Below, piece by piece: positions 42,193 through 51,760 of a stretch of 64,000 bases of DNA (positions are counted from its first letter, which is position 1; each line of letters opens with the position of its first letter). The stretch is from the NCBI GenBank assembly GCA_008501635.1, contig QQUJ01000023.1, positions 79,428 to 143,427 on the forward strand, given 5' to 3'. The notes beneath the pieces are model-generated. The model saw only the letters and a list, made by a program, of their open reading frames with translations, did not search any database and was not told where the DNA came from. This DNA is from Pseudomonadota bacterium (GTDB taxonomy: Bacteria > Pseudomonadota > Gammaproteobacteria > QQUJ01). The position numbers and the translations under genes are program-made.

Positions 42193-42885
42193 ATGCTTAT
42201 GAGCAAAGACGGCGCCAAGGGCCTGCTACCCCGCACCCGCAACAACCTGTTTGCCGGGATACTGGTGGTAATTCCGTTGTGGATCACATGGCTGGTCTTC
42301 GAATTTCTCTTCAAGCAACTCGCCTCCATCGGCACGCCATGGGTACGCATGGCGGCACGCGCCCTCTCCCAGTCCTCGCCCACCTTGTCGGAGTGGATGC
42401 TGCAACCCTGGTTTCAGAACTCCATCGCCGTCGTGATGATGATCGTCGGGCTCTACCTGCTCGGCTGGTTGGCCAGTTGGGTGATCGGGCAGCGGTTGAT
42501 AGGGGTTTTCGATAGCATCATGCGCCGCATTCCATTGGTCAAAAAAATCTATGGCTCCACGCAACAGCTGCTTTCGGTGCTGCGCCAGGAACCAGAGAGC
42601 GCCCAACGCGTGGTGCTGATTGAATTCCCCTCACCCGGTATGTACGCGGTCGGCTTCGTCACCCGCACGCTTACCGATCAAAGCACCGGCAAGGAGTTTG
42701 CCGCGGTTTACGTCCCGACCACACCCAATCCCACTTCGGGTTATCTGGAGTTGGTGCCAATCGAAAACGTCGTCTCGACCGATTGGAGCATGGACGAAGC
42801 GATGACTTTCATCATCTCCGGTGGCGCCGTCGCGCCCAAGGAGCTGAGAACCATGGCAGCGCCAACGGCAAGTGGTGAGGAGTAA
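42193..42885 (+). CDS. DUF502 inner-membrane protein
   Basis: 230 residues from ATG 42193 (AGGA upstream); GTG 42169 is an alternative. Two membrane helices are evident (NNLFAGILVVIPLWITWLVF and SIAVVMMIVGLYLLGWLASW). The DUF502 hallmarks follow: RRIPLVKKIYGSTQQLL, FPSPGMYAVGFVTR, VYVPTTPNPTSGYLELVP and DEAMTFIISGG. The function is unknown; the family is widespread in bacteria and plant organelles. Just 24 bases separate it from the hydrolase gene, so they probably form an operon with ycgL. Confidence 0.9.
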   Translation: MLMSKDGAKGLLPRTRNNLFAGILVVIPLWITWLVFEFLFKQLASIGTPWVRMAARALSQSSPTLSEWMLQPWFQNSIAVVMMIVGLYLLGWLASWVIGQRLIGVFDSIMRRIPLVKKIYGSTQQLLSVLRQEPESAQRVVLIEFPSPGMYAVGFVTRTLTDQSTGKEFAAVYVPTTPNPTSGYLELVPIENVVSTDWSMDEAMTFIISGGAVAPKELRTMAAPTASGEE

Positions 42886-42909
42886 CGCGGCTCGGTGAGG
42901 CGTAACGTA

Positions 42910-43776
42910 ATGTCCGCACTCGGTTCTCTGGCGACACTGGTACTTGCCGTTTATCTGCTGTTTGGCCTCCTGCTCTACTTCTCCCAGGAGAGGATGATTT
43001 ACTATCCCGAGCTTCCTTCGCGCGCGATCACGCTCACACCGCGCGATCACGGCATGGCGTTCGAGGCGGTCGTCTTTCACACCGAAGACGGCGAGCGCCT
43101 CACCGGCTGGTTCGTCCCAACCGAGAAGCCGCGCGCCACGCTGCTCTTTCACCACGGCAACGCCGGCAACATCTCGCATCGCCTGGATTCGATCCGGCAG
43201 TTTCACGACCTCGGTCTTGCGGTGTTCATCTTCGACTATCGCGGCTACGGCGAGAGCAGCGGCAAACCCAGCGAGGCCGGCACCTATCGCGATGCCGAAG
43301 CGGCCTGGCGCTACCTCACCGAAATCCGGGGCGTGGAGCCGCGCGATATTGTCATTTTCGGCCGTTCACTGGGCGCCGCGATCGCCGCGAATCTCGCGCG
43401 CAAGCATCCGCCGCGGGCCCTGATCGTCGAGTCCACCTTCACTTCGGTGCCCGACTTCGGTGCCGAGCAGTACCGATTCTTTCCGGTGCGCCTGCTGGCG
43501 AGCATCCGCTACGACACCCGCAGCGCGCTACAGGCGCTGCACAGCCCGGTACTGATCGTGCACAGCCGCGACGACGATATCATTCCCTTCCATCACGGTG
43601 AGCGGCTCTATGCCGCCGCCAATGAGCCCAAGCGTTTCCTGACCATCTCCGGTGACCACAACGGCGGTTTTCTGCAAAGCGGTACCGTCTACCGCGACGG
43701 CGTAAACGCGTTTCTCGATGAGCACCTCGATACCCCTCCCACCTCCAACCCCCCTCGAGTGGAAGCCGGGCCATGA
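42910..43776 (+). CDS. Membrane-anchored alpha/beta hydrolase (Bem46/ABHD13-like)
   Basis: 288 residues from ATG 42910; GTG 42895 is also possible. An N-terminal membrane helix (LATLVLAVYLLFGLLLYFSQ) anchors a hydrolase domain. The oxyanion segment is FHHGNAGNISHR, the nucleophile elbow GRSLGAAIAANLA, the acid in HSRDDDIIPFHHGE and the His in SGDHNGGF. Such proteins (E. coli YfhR, yeast Bem46) are predicted serine hydrolases with unknown substrates. Its stop overlaps ycgL by 4 bases (ATGA). Confidence 0.9.
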   Translation: MSALGSLATLVLAVYLLFGLLLYFSQERMIYYPELPSRAITLTPRDHGMAFEAVVFHTEDGERLTGWFVPTEKPRATLLFHHGNAGNISHRLDSIRQFHDLGLAVFIFDYRGYGESSGKPSEAGTYRDAEAAWRYLTEIRGVEPRDIVIFGRSLGAAIAANLARKHPPRALIVESTFTSVPDFGAEQYRFFPVRLLASIRYDTRSALQALHSPVLIVHSRDDDIIPFHHGERLYAAANEPKRFLTISGDHNGGFLQSGTVYRDGVNAFLDEHLDTPPTSNPPRVEAGP

Positions 43777-44060
43777 GCGACGCTCGGCGCAGCGCGCATT
43801 GCTGGATCTACAAAAGCCTGAAGAAGGAAGAGATGTATCTCTACGTCAGCGAGGAGGACTACGAGCAGCTCGTGCCCGAAGCGCTGCTGCGCGCCATGGG
43901 CAGACTGGAAAAGGTGATGGAAATCGATCTCCACCCCGATCGGCCACTGGCCAGGGTCGATGTCAACCAGGTGATCGCTCACCTCCGCGATCATGGCTAC
44001 TTTCTACAGATGCCGCCGAAGCTGATTCCGGAACTCAACGACACCAGTGATGGGTTTTGA
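43773..44060 (+). CDS. ycgL: YcgL-domain protein
   Basis: 95 residues matching the gammaproteobacterial YcgL family: CWIYKSLKKEEMYLYVSEED near the start and LEKVMEIDLHPDRPLARVD in the middle. E. coli YcgL is about 97-108 residues, a small alpha/beta protein of unknown function that supports the gammaproteobacterial assignment of this DNA. Start ATG 43773 overlaps the hydrolase stop. Confidence 0.92.
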   Translation: MSDARRSAHCWIYKSLKKEEMYLYVSEEDYEQLVPEALLRAMGRLEKVMEIDLHPDRPLARVDVNQVIAHLRDHGYFLQMPPKLIPELNDTSDGF

Positions 44061-44217
44061 CCGCAGCGATTGCCCGCACCGTCGTACGCGCGTCGCGCGC
44101 GGATTGCAATCGCTGACGGATCACAATGTGCGAGCGCGGTTACCACCAAACACGACACCGCGTGGTCTATCCCCGGTAAACGTTGACCGATACGAGTCGA
44201 TTCATTGGAGAGCCATC

Positions 44218-44601
44218 ATGCGGAACAGGCTGGAAGCGAATAAACAGAACGCCATTGCCTTCTACCGCACTGCGTATCTGGGTGATCCTGCCAAGGCTGT
44301 CGAAATCTACGTCGGTGCCGACTACATTCAACACAATCCGCTGGTAGGAGACGGAAAGCAGGCTTTCATTGACTATTTCACTGAAATGGCGGCGCACTAC
44401 CCGAACAAGGAAATCGAGTTCGTGCGTGCGGTCGCCGAGGGGGACCTGGTCGCCTTACATACCCATCAGACCTGGCCGGACAATGGGGAGTACGTAACGA
44501 TGGATTTCTTCCGCTTCGATGCGGACGGCAAGATCATTGAGCATTGGGATGCGATTCAGGAAATTCCCGCGGTAACCAAGAACGGCAATCCAATGTATTG
44601 A
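44218..44601 (+). CDS. SnoaL-like NTF2-superfamily protein
   Basis: 127 residues, ATG 44218 with GGAG upstream. Features of SnoaL-like folds are NKQNAIAFYRTAYLGDPAKA, YIQHNPLVGDGKQAFIDYF, and the C-terminal FFRFDADGKIIEHWDAIQEI. The Asp/His in these segments sit in the NTF2 cavity. Family members include polyketide cyclases and small isomerases, but most bacterial versions are uncharacterised. Cytoplasmic, apparently monocistronic. Confidence 0.88.
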   Translation: MRNRLEANKQNAIAFYRTAYLGDPAKAVEIYVGADYIQHNPLVGDGKQAFIDYFTEMAAHYPNKEIEFVRAVAEGDLVALHTHQTWPDNGEYVTMDFFRFDADGKIIEHWDAIQEIPAVTKNGNPMY

Positions 44602-44650
44602 ATTCGCATCGAACGGAATGCCGCACACAGGTTCCTGGCATCAGAGCGGA

Positions 44651-45067
44651 TCACTTGAACCGCGGCAATTCGCTTTCCAGAAACCACAGCTCAGCTTGCG
44701 CATCGTAGACCCAGACCTGCGTGTGCTCGATCGTGCGCACCGCGGGATTCGATGACCAGTAGTAGTCGATGTTTACCACGCGGGTGATGCGGTCGCCGTT
44801 GTCCGCTGGAACCTCCCCCCGCAACTCATAGGCAGTGACTTTGACATCCTTGTACTCGGGATAGTCGCCAGGCATCTGCCCCGGCTCGCGCCTGCGATAG
44901 GTATCGGCCGACTTGAACTTTCCCCAGCGTATGGCGTTTTCAAAACCCAGCATCTGCAGATCGAACTGAGACGATCGCTTGCCGCCGGACAACGCGCCGC
45001 ATCCTGCGAGCAACGTCATCACGACAACCAGTGCGGTCTGCGCGCAGCATTTCATTGATCGAGCCAT
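44651..45067 (-). CDS. Small lipoprotein of unknown function
   Basis: 138 residues from ATG 45067 (GGGAG upstream). Lipobox LLAGC follows MARSMKCCAQTALVVVMT. The mature part has FENAIRWGKFKSADTYRR, DYPEYKDVKVTAYELRG, YYWSSNPAVRTIEHTQVWVY and ends WFLESELPRFK. This resembles a recurrent family of short gammaproteobacterial lipoproteins with an NTF2-like or beta-rich fold, but I do not recognise a named function. Outer-membrane or periplasmic face location is inferred from the lipobox. Confidence 0.8.
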   Translation of the reverse strand: MARSMKCCAQTALVVVMTLLAGCGALSGGKRSSQFDLQMLGFENAIRWGKFKSADTYRRREPGQMPGDYPEYKDVKVTAYELRGEVPADNGDRITRVVNIDYYWSSNPAVRTIEHTQVWVYDAQAELWFLESELPRFK

Positions 45068-45351
45068 CTTGATCTCCCTTCTCCCAATTTCGGTCCGCAC
45101 ATCATCGAGCTTAAAACCATAGACCGCAAAGTACCCAAGGTTCACAAAGTTATTAAACGCTACAAAAAGAACGACCGACTGACGCTCACGGTAGCGCAAT
45201 CCCACTTATGAGTTAAACAACCGTGGTGGACAGGCTCAGATAGCAGGATGGTTCTGTCATTTACTCACTCATAGATTGTTTATGAACCACTTCGTGGTAA
45301 AAACAATCCTTACGCAGATGGAACAACCCACTCACCGTCGGAATGCACACT

Positions 45352-48300
45352 CTACGACGGCTCGTACCCAAGATTGGGCGCCAGCCAGCGCTCGGCCTCC
45401 GCCAGACTCATTCCTTTACGCTTGGCGTAGTCGGCCACCTGATCGCGGTTGATCTTGCCGACGGTGAAGTAGCGTGCCTCGGGGTGCGCAAAATAGATGC
45501 CGCTCACCGACGCTGCTGGCTGCATTGCGCACTGCTCGGTGAGCACGATACCCGTGCGTGCCTCGACATCCAGCAGCGACCACAAGGTGCGCTTCTCGGT
45601 GTGCTCGGGACAGGCAGGGTAACCTGGCGCGGGACGGATGCCGCGGTACTGCTCATGGATCAGAGCCGCGTTGTCCAGGGTTTCATCCACGGCATAACCC
45701 CAGTACTCGGTACGCACCTGCTGATGCAGGCGTTCGGCAAGCGCTTCGGCCAATCGATCGGCGAGCGCCTTCAGCATGATGGCGCTGTAATCGTCGTGCG
45801 CGGTGGTAAACTCCTGCAGCTTACGCTCGATACCCAATCCCGTGGTCACCGCGAACAGCCCCATATGATCTGCGATCCCGCTGGCCCGGGGCGCGACGAA
45901 ATCGGCCAGCGAGTAATTCGGCTTGCCCGCTTTTGCCTGCTGCTGGCGCAGAAAATGGAACCGGGTGATCACTGCGGATCGCGTTTCATCGCTGTAGAGT
46001 TCCACATCATCACCCACCGCATTGGCGGGATAAAACCCGATCACTGCGCGCGCCTGCAGCCAGCGCTCGGCGACCAGACGTTCAAGCATCGCCTGTGCAT
46101 CAGCGAATACCTTGCGTGCCTCCTCGCCTTTGGCGGTATCGTCGAAGATCCTGGGGTAACTCCCTTTCAACTCCCAGGTATGAAAAAACGGTGTCCAGTC
46201 GATGTAATCAACCAGCTCCGCCAAAGGATAATCTTCGAATACCGTCACACCCGGCCGCTGTGGGATTGGAGCATCGTAGCCCGCCCAGTCGATCTTCGCG
46301 CCATTGGTGCGGGCGGCCTCCAGGCTTTGCCACTCCGCACGCGCCTGGCGCCCGGCGTGCGCTGCGCGCACCTGCTCGTACTCGGCGGCAAGATTCTCGA
46401 CAAAGGGCTCGCGCAGATCGCGGCTCATCAGACTCTGTGCCACGCCCACGGCGCGTGATGCATCCTTGACCCACACAACCGGCTGTTGGTATTTGGGCAC
46501 GATCTTGATGGCGGTGTGCGCCTTCGAGGTGGTCGCCCCGCCAATCAGCAGAGGCACATCGAATCCTTCGCGCTGCATCTCGCTGGCCACATGGGCCATC
46601 TCTTCCAGCGAAGGTGTTATCAATCCTGACAAACCGATCAGGTCCGCCTCTTCAGCGCGTGCTGCTTCAAGAATCTGCTGGGTCGGAACCATGACGCCGA
46701 GATCGACGACGTCGAAGTTATTGCACTGGAGCACCACGCCGACGATGTTTTTGCCGATGTCGTGCACGTCGCCCTTCACGGTCGCCATCACTATCTTGCC
46801 CTTGGCCCTGGCGCCCGCTTCTTTTCCCGCCTCGATGTATGGGATCAGATAGGCAACGGCCTTCTTCATCACCCGCGCACTCTTCACGACCTGGGGCAAA
46901 AACATCTTGCCGTCGCCGAACAGATCACCGACGGTGTTCATACCGTCCATCAACGGGCCTTCGATCACCTCGATAGGCCGTTCGGTCTGCTGTCGGGCCT
47001 CCTCGGTGTCCTGCTCCACGTAGGCGTCGATGCCCTTGACCAGTGCATGTTCCAGTCGCCTGGACACCGGCCACTCGCGCCAGGCGAGATCCTCGCTCCT
47101 GGCCACCACTCCGTCACCCTGGAACTGACCGGCAATCTCCAGCAGCCGCTCGGTGGCGTCGGGGCGGCGATTCAGCACCACATCTTCGACACGTTCGCGC
47201 AGATCCGCGGGTAGCTCGTCGTAAACGCCCAGCTGTCCGGCATTGACGATGCCCATGGTCATGCCGGCCTTGATGGCGTGGTAGAGAAAGACGGTATGGA
47301 TTGCCTCGCGTACCGGATTATTGCCACGGAACGAGAATGAGACGTTGGAGACACCGCCCGACACGCCAACGCCCGGCAGTAAGCGCCGGATCTCGCGTGT
47401 CGCCTCGATGAAATCCACGGCGTAGTTGTTGTGCTCTTCAATACCGGTGGCGATGGCAAAGATGTTGGGATCGAAGATGATGTCCCGGGGTGCGAAACCG
47501 ACCTGCTCAGTAAGCAGTTGATAAGAGCGCCGACAGATCTCTATCTTGCGCGCTTTAGTGTCGGCCTGGCCCTGCTCGTCGAAGGCCATCACGATCACCG
47601 CCGCTCCGTACCTGCGGATCTTCTCGGCTTGCGCGAAAAACGCATCTTCGCCCTCCTTCAGGCTGATGGAGTTGACGATGCCCTTGCCCTGCAGGCACTT
47701 CAGTCCTGCTTCGATGATCGACCACTTGGAGGAATCGACCATCACCGGCACGCGCGAAATGTCGGGTTCACTGGCACAGAGTTTCAGAAAGCGCCCCATG
47801 GCCGCTTCGCCGTCGAGCATCGCTTCGTCCATATTGACGTCGATCACCTGGGCGCCGTCTTCCACCTGCTCGCGCGCCACGCTCAAGGCGGCCTCGTAGT
47901 CGCCTTCGAGAATCAGGCGTTTGAACTTCGCCGACCCCGTAACATTGGCGCGCTCGCCCACATTGACGAACAACGAGCCTTCGCCAACATTGAGCGCTTC
48001 CAGACCGCTAAGGCGCAACTCGGGAGGCAGTTCGGGAATCGTGCGCACTGCTTTGTCCGCTACCACCGCGGCCATGGCGCGGATATGTTCCGGTGTCGTA
48101 CCGCAGCAACCGCCGACGATATTGAGATAGCCGCTCGCCGCCCACTCGCCGATGTGCGCGGCCATCTGTTCGGGCGTGAGATCGTAACCGCCGAATTCAT
48201 TGGGCAGCCCCGCGTTGGGGTGCGCGCTGACGAAACACGACGCGATGCCGGAAAGTTCTTCCACATGCTCGCGCAGCTCCTCGGGGCCCAACGCGCAGTT

Positions 48301-49038
48301 GAGTCCGAAACTGATCGGTCGCGCATGAGCCAGCGAACTCCAGAACGCCGCCACTGTCTGCCCCGACAGGGTACGGCCGCTGGCATCGGTGATGGTGCCG
48401 GAGATCATCACCGGCAAGCGTGCACCACGCTCGGCGAAGAGTTCCTCCAGCGCGTAGACCGCGGCCTTGGCGTTGAGGGTGTCGAAGATGGTTTCGATCA
48501 GCAGCAGATCGGCACCACCGTCCATCAGGCCCGCGCCGGCCTCGCGATAGGCGGTTACCAGCGTATCGAAATCGACGTTGCGGTAACCGGGGTCATTGAC
48601 GTCGGGCGAGATCGACGCGGTGCGCGATGTAGGGCCCAGAACGCCGGCAACGAAACGCGGTTTGTCGGGGGTCTTGGCCGTCGCCGCCGCCGCGGCTTCG
48701 CGGGCGATGCGCGCCGCCTCGCGATTCAGTTCATGCACCACCTCCTGCAGGCCATAGTCAGCCTGCGAAATCGTCGTGGCATTGAAGGTGTTGGTCTCGA
48801 TGATGTCGGCACCGGCATCCAGGTAGGCATCGTGGATCTCGCGCACAATTTCGGGACGGGTCAGCACCAGCAGGTCGTTGTTGCCTTTCAGCTCGCTCTC
48901 GTGCGCGGCAAAGCGCACGCCGCGATAGTCCGACTCGCCGAGCGCGTAGCCCTGGATCATGGTGCCGGTGGCGCCATCCAGCAGCAGGATGCGCTCGCGG
49001 AGCAGCTCGGTGAGTTGGGCGGTACGGTCGTGGGTCAT
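45352..49038 (-). CDS. metH: Cobalamin-dependent methionine synthase
   Basis: 1228 residues, the full length of MetH. Domains in order: homocysteine-binding (about 1-325) with zinc cysteines in [12 protein letters not shown] and [11 protein letters not shown]; 5-methyltetrahydrofolate-binding pterin domain (about 355-615, [17 protein letters not shown]); cobalamin cap and Rossmann domain (about 645-890) with the B12-ligand motif [11 protein letters not shown]; and the S-adenosylmethionine reactivation domain (about 900-1228, [21 protein letters not shown]). It methylates homocysteine using 5-methyl-THF. No cobalamin riboswitch is visible just upstream. fhs downstream at 51.8 kb belongs to the same folate one-carbon pool. 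Confidence 0.98.
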   Translation of the reverse strand: MTHDRTAQLTELLRERILLLDGATGTMIQGYALGESDYRGVRFAAHESELKGNNDLLVLTRPEIVREIHDAYLDAGADIIETNTFNATTISQADYGLQEVVHELNREAARIAREAAAAATAKTPDKPRFVAGVLGPTSRTASISPDVNDPGYRNVDFDTLVTAYREAGAGLMDGGADLLLIETIFDTLNAKAAVYALEELFAERGARLPVMISGTITDASGRTLSGQTVAAFWSSLAHARPISFGLNCALGPEELREHVEELSGIASCFVSAHPNAGLPNEFGGYDLTPEQMAAHIGEWAASGYLNIVGGCCGTTPEHIRAMAAVVADKAVRTIPELPPELRLSGLEALNVGEGSLFVNVGERANVTGSAKFKRLILEGDYEAALSVAREQVEDGAQVIDVNMDEAMLDGEAAMGRFLKLCASEPDISRVPVMVDSSKWSIIEAGLKCLQGKGIVNSISLKEGEDAFFAQAEKIRRYGAAVIVMAFDEQGQADTKARKIEICRRSYQLLTEQVGFAPRDIIFDPNIFAIATGIEEHNNYAVDFIEATREIRRLLPGVGVSGGVSNVSFSFRGNNPVREAIHTVFLYHAIKAGMTMGIVNAGQLGVYDELPADLRERVEDVVLNRRPDATERLLEIAGQFQGDGVVARSEDLAWREWPVSRRLEHALVKGIDAYVEQDTEEARQQTERPIEVIEGPLMDGMNTVGDLFGDGKMFLPQVVKSARVMKKAVAYLIPYIEAGKEAGARAKGKIVMATVKGDVHDIGKNIVGVVLQCNNFDVVDLGVMVPTQQILEAARAEEADLIGLSGLITPSLEEMAHVASEMQREGFDVPLLIGGATTSKAHTAIKIVPKYQQPVVWVKDASRAVGVAQSLMSRDLREPFVENLAAEYEQVRAAHAGRQARAEWQSLEAARTNGAKIDWAGYDAPIPQRPGVTVFEDYPLAELVDYIDWTPFFHTWELKGSYPRIFDDTAKGEEARKVFADAQAMLERLVAERWLQARAVIGFYPANAVGDDVELYSDETRSAVITRFHFLRQQQAKAGKPNYSLADFVAPRASGIADHMGLFAVTTGLGIERKLQEFTTAHDDYSAIMLKALADRLAEALAERLHQQVRTEYWGYAVDETLDNAALIHEQYRGIRPAPGYPACPEHTEKRTLWSLLDVEARTGIVLTEQCAMQPAASVSGIYFAHPEARYFTVGKINRDQVADYAKRKGMSLAEAERWLAPNLGYEPS

Positions 49039-49116
49039 GGGGGATTATCCGGTCTACAGCGTGTCGCAACGGGCCAGTGATTGTAACGTTCGCCGCCAGC
49101 CGAGGCGAATCCGCCG

Positions 49117-50019
49117 CTAAACGACTATGTAGAGGAAGATCGGCAAGTAGATGAAAGCCAGCAACAGGTTCATCGACACGATGGTGGCTGCCAGTTCGGT
49201 ATCCAGCCCTTCGCGCGCGGCGAAAACCAGTACATTGAATCCCACCGGCGCCAGGGCACCCATCAGTACCAGCAGACGATCCAGGCCCTGCAGATCAAAC
49301 AGCACCACCAGTAACAGCGCAATGCCCGATCCCAGCACCACCCGCAGCGCGATGGCCAGCACCGCCGGCAGCGGCAACGACAGGCGGGGGCGAAAATGGA
49401 TACCCAGCGAAATCATGATCAACAGCACCGCGGCGCTGCCGGAGGTGTTCAGGATGCTCGCGAGTCCAGCCGGCATCGCGATATCCCAACGATTCATCAG
49501 CAACGCAATGGCCAGGGCCCACAACGGTGGAAACGAAGCCAGGCGCTTGCCGATGCCGCGGATATCGCCCGCGCGACCGCCATAGATACAGGCCAGGGTA
49601 TAGGTCAGCGTGAAGACCACCAGCGAGTTGCCGAGATCGAACAGGGCAAACCGCCCGAAACCCTCTGTCCCCCACACCGCCAGCACAAAGGGATACTCGG
49701 CCGCCAGATTCATCACCATCGGCGAAATGACGAACACGCCGAGGGCCGGCGCAGGCAGTGCGAGTCGCTTGCCCAGGAACACGGCCACCGGCCAGGAGAG
49801 CACCAGAATCAACGCACCCGCCAGGGGCAGAAACATCAGATCGGCCTGCAGGGGCAGTGTCGTCACCGTACCCAGGATCAGCGCCGGCATGGCGAACCAC
49901 AGCACGATGGTCAGCATGCGACGCGCGTCCACCTCGTCGAACCAGCTGCGACGGCGCGCCAACACGCCGAATGCAAACAGGGCAAGGATGGGGAACAGGC
50001 GGGGCAGCAGTTCGGACAT
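49117..50019 (-). CDS. AEC-family (auxin efflux carrier-like) permease
   Basis: 300 residues from MSELLPRLFPILALFAFG at 50019; an upstream in-frame extension is poor. About ten membrane helices are arranged as two inverted halves, with WFAMPALILGTVTTLPL and the second-half Asn/Ser-rich break LASILNTSGSAAVLLIMISLG. Characterised members export or import small carboxylates such as malate or malonate. The substrate here is unknown. It follows metH's upstream end in the same direction with a 78-base gap. Confidence 0.88.
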   Translation of the reverse strand: MSELLPRLFPILALFAFGVLARRRSWFDEVDARRMLTIVLWFAMPALILGTVTTLPLQADLMFLPLAGALILVLSWPVAVFLGKRLALPAPALGVFVISPMVMNLAAEYPFVLAVWGTEGFGRFALFDLGNSLVVFTLTYTLACIYGGRAGDIRGIGKRLASFPPLWALAIALLMNRWDIAMPAGLASILNTSGSAAVLLIMISLGIHFRPRLSLPLPAVLAIALRVVLGSGIALLLVVLFDLQGLDRLLVLMGALAPVGFNVLVFAAREGLDTELAATIVSMNLLLAFIYLPIFLYIVV

Positions 50020-50323
50020 CGGGTGCTTGTTTGACGCAAACCAGAGGGCGGGATCATCGCACAGGCACAAAGCGCATTGCGACACAATTTCACCGACCTG
50101 TTCGAAGCCGCGATGGAAACAACGCGATGACGCGGATGAAGAATCCGCTAGCGGGTGGAGCAGGATTTACCAAGACAATCACCAACCAAGCCTCGTTCCG
50201 CGGGTCATTCCCGGCGGACCGCGCCCTGATCCGCAGTCTTTGGGGTACTCTGGATCCGGCCTGATTAGTGATTCGCTCTGCATGCCTGCACCCGCCGTTG
50301 CGACAGGTGCCCGCTGGGTGCGA
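50020..50323. other. Intergenic, no gene seen
   Basis: This 304-base stretch separates the AEC permease start from the cytochrome c stop, both on the minus strand. I see no RNA gene, terminator or conserved small gene; the upstream side should contain the AEC promoter. Confidence 0.4.
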
Positions 50324-50782
50324 TCAGCGTACGCGAAACGCCTCGTGGCAGCCGCGGCACGCGGAGGTGACGCCGTTCAACACTCCCAACATTTTTTTGT
50401 AACCCCCCTTGTTGTCTTCCACCGATGCGTTCTGCGCTACGATCACGAAATCACTGGCAGTCCGATACATGGCGTCCGCCATTCTCTGCATCGGTGCAAC
50501 CCAGTGGCTGGCCACTTCCTGATCACCACGACGCACCAGAGAACTCCAGCCCAAACGGGATTCCGCGATCATTCCCGCTTTATCGTAGGCACCTTCCTGG
50601 ACCGCGGAAATGACATCGTCCAGAGTCCCGATGTGATCGCGCATATTGATCAACATCTTGCTCTCGATCTCCGGTGGAAGTTGGATCAATTCCCGCGTGT
50701 CCTGCATATCAGCTGCATTGACGGTAAACGAACCGGCAATCGCGACGACCGCCAGCACAGCAAACGTTTTAATGGGACGCAT
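50324..50782 (-). CDS. Small exported c-type cytochrome (cytochrome c'-like)
   Basis: 152 residues. A signal peptide (MRPIKTFAVLAVVAIAGSF, cleavage after VNA) is followed by an all-helical domain. The single haem motif CRGCH sits at the extreme C-terminus (ACRGCHEAFRVR), the arrangement of cytochrome c' and related four-helix cytochromes c. In that family the last helix carries the haem and an Arg/Lys follows. Periplasmic electron transfer, gas binding or NO protection are possible. Monocistronic. Confidence 0.88.
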   Translation of the reverse strand: MRPIKTFAVLAVVAIAGSFTVNAADMQDTRELIQLPPEIESKMLINMRDHIGTLDDVISAVQEGAYDKAGMIAESRLGWSSLVRRGDQEVASHWVAPMQRMADAMYRTASDFVIVAQNASVEDNKGGYKKMLGVLNGVTSACRGCHEAFRVR

Positions 50783-51179
50783 CTGATTCCCCGCCAGTGG
50801 GTACGCTGTAAATCACTCGTGGACGACGAGCAGCCTGTTAACGGGGGAATGCCATCTTCTGGACGCTTGACGAACGGTGCATGAAAAGTCCCCTTTGTCT
50901 GTCTTGGTAGAACCCCCACTCGCCATTGGAAAGGCCATGGCCGATCATGGACAAAGAACTGGAATAACACCTTCAGTGGACTGGGATACACCACCCCCCT
51001 CCCCGCGCTTGCTGTCGCCGGTCGATCCGCCTCTTCTTATTCTATTCGAAGCGTAGTTTCACTACTTCGGAGCGCCATATCCCGTACGAGACGTGATCTC
51101 TATTCTCAGGTGGGTAGCACGATTTGCCGGGGGTTCGGGCGGCGGGCAACCCGGCGGCACTATCGGGAATCGCGGGTTT
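50783..51179. other. Intergenic with one hairpin
   Basis: The stretch should hold the cytochrome c promoter. A short dyad, CGAAGCGTAGT against ACTACTTCG (51047-51069), is the only structure I see. No coding region with family resemblance is present. Confidence 0.4.
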
Positions 51180-51563
51180 TCAACCCGCCTCGGGAGCGGC
51201 CGACGGGCGGGACAGGATGAACAGCGCCGTGAGGGTCACCACCGTGGCGTGCACCGAGATGGCAATGGCGTTGTCGGTCATCCAGTAGACCATCACGACA
51301 CTCGCCGCCATGGCGGTGATGGCGACCACCTTGATACCGCGGCGAATGGCGCCGTACTCGTGCCAATCGCGCAGCGTCTCTCCATAGCGCGGATGGTCGA
51401 AGAGCCATTGCTGAAGACGCGGCGAACTCTTGCTGAAGGCCCACAGGGCGACCAGCAGGAACGGGGTGGTGGGCATGACCGGTAAAAACGCGCCCACTAT
51501 CCCCAGGCCGGTGCACAACCAGCCAACGGCGATGTAGATCCAGTGGAGGGCTTTGGGTGTCAT
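51180..51563 (-). CDS. ybaN: YbaN (DUF454) inner-membrane protein
   Basis: 127 residues from ATG 51563. The DUF454 signature [20 protein letters not shown] is intact, followed by [21 protein letters not shown] and two C-terminal helices. Four membrane segments are expected. E. coli YbaN has about 125 residues; the function of the family is unknown. The start has a weak RBS; an in-frame extension upstream carries no family resemblance. Confidence 0.9.
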   Translation of the reverse strand: MTPKALHWIYIAVGWLCTGLGIVGAFLPVMPTTPFLLVALWAFSKSSPRLQQWLFDHPRYGETLRDWHEYGAIRRGIKVVAITAMAASVVMVYWMTDNAIAISVHATVVTLTALFILSRPSAAPEAG

Positions 51564-51670
51564 GACGTTTACGGAAATCGGATCCTGCCAGATTGTACGG
51601 GGCGGCTGTGCAGCGGGGACTATCTTAGTGCAGATTGGCGTTGCGAGAAACACCATCACCCCCACCCCAA

Positions 51671-51693
51671 CCCTCTCCCAGCCAGGGAGAGGG
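51671..51693. repeat. CCCTCTCCC palindrome
   Basis: CCCTCTCCC-AGCC-AGGGAGAGGG forms a short hairpin in the gap before ybaN. It is one of the common extragenic hairpin repeats in GC-rich proteobacteria. Confidence 0.7.
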
Positions 51694-51760
51694 AGAAAAC
51701 CGTGCCAGGCTCCCTGGAAAGCTCTCGAGCGCGCCGCCAGTAGGGTTGGCGGCATCCGCA

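Noticed and set aside
47431..49080. A 549-codon plus-strand frame opposite metH
   Set aside because: The minus strand encodes an intact MetH with all motifs; the plus-strand translation has no recognisable domain.
49039..49116. Cobalamin riboswitch upstream of metH
   Set aside because: The gap is only 78 bases and shows no B12-box-like sequence.
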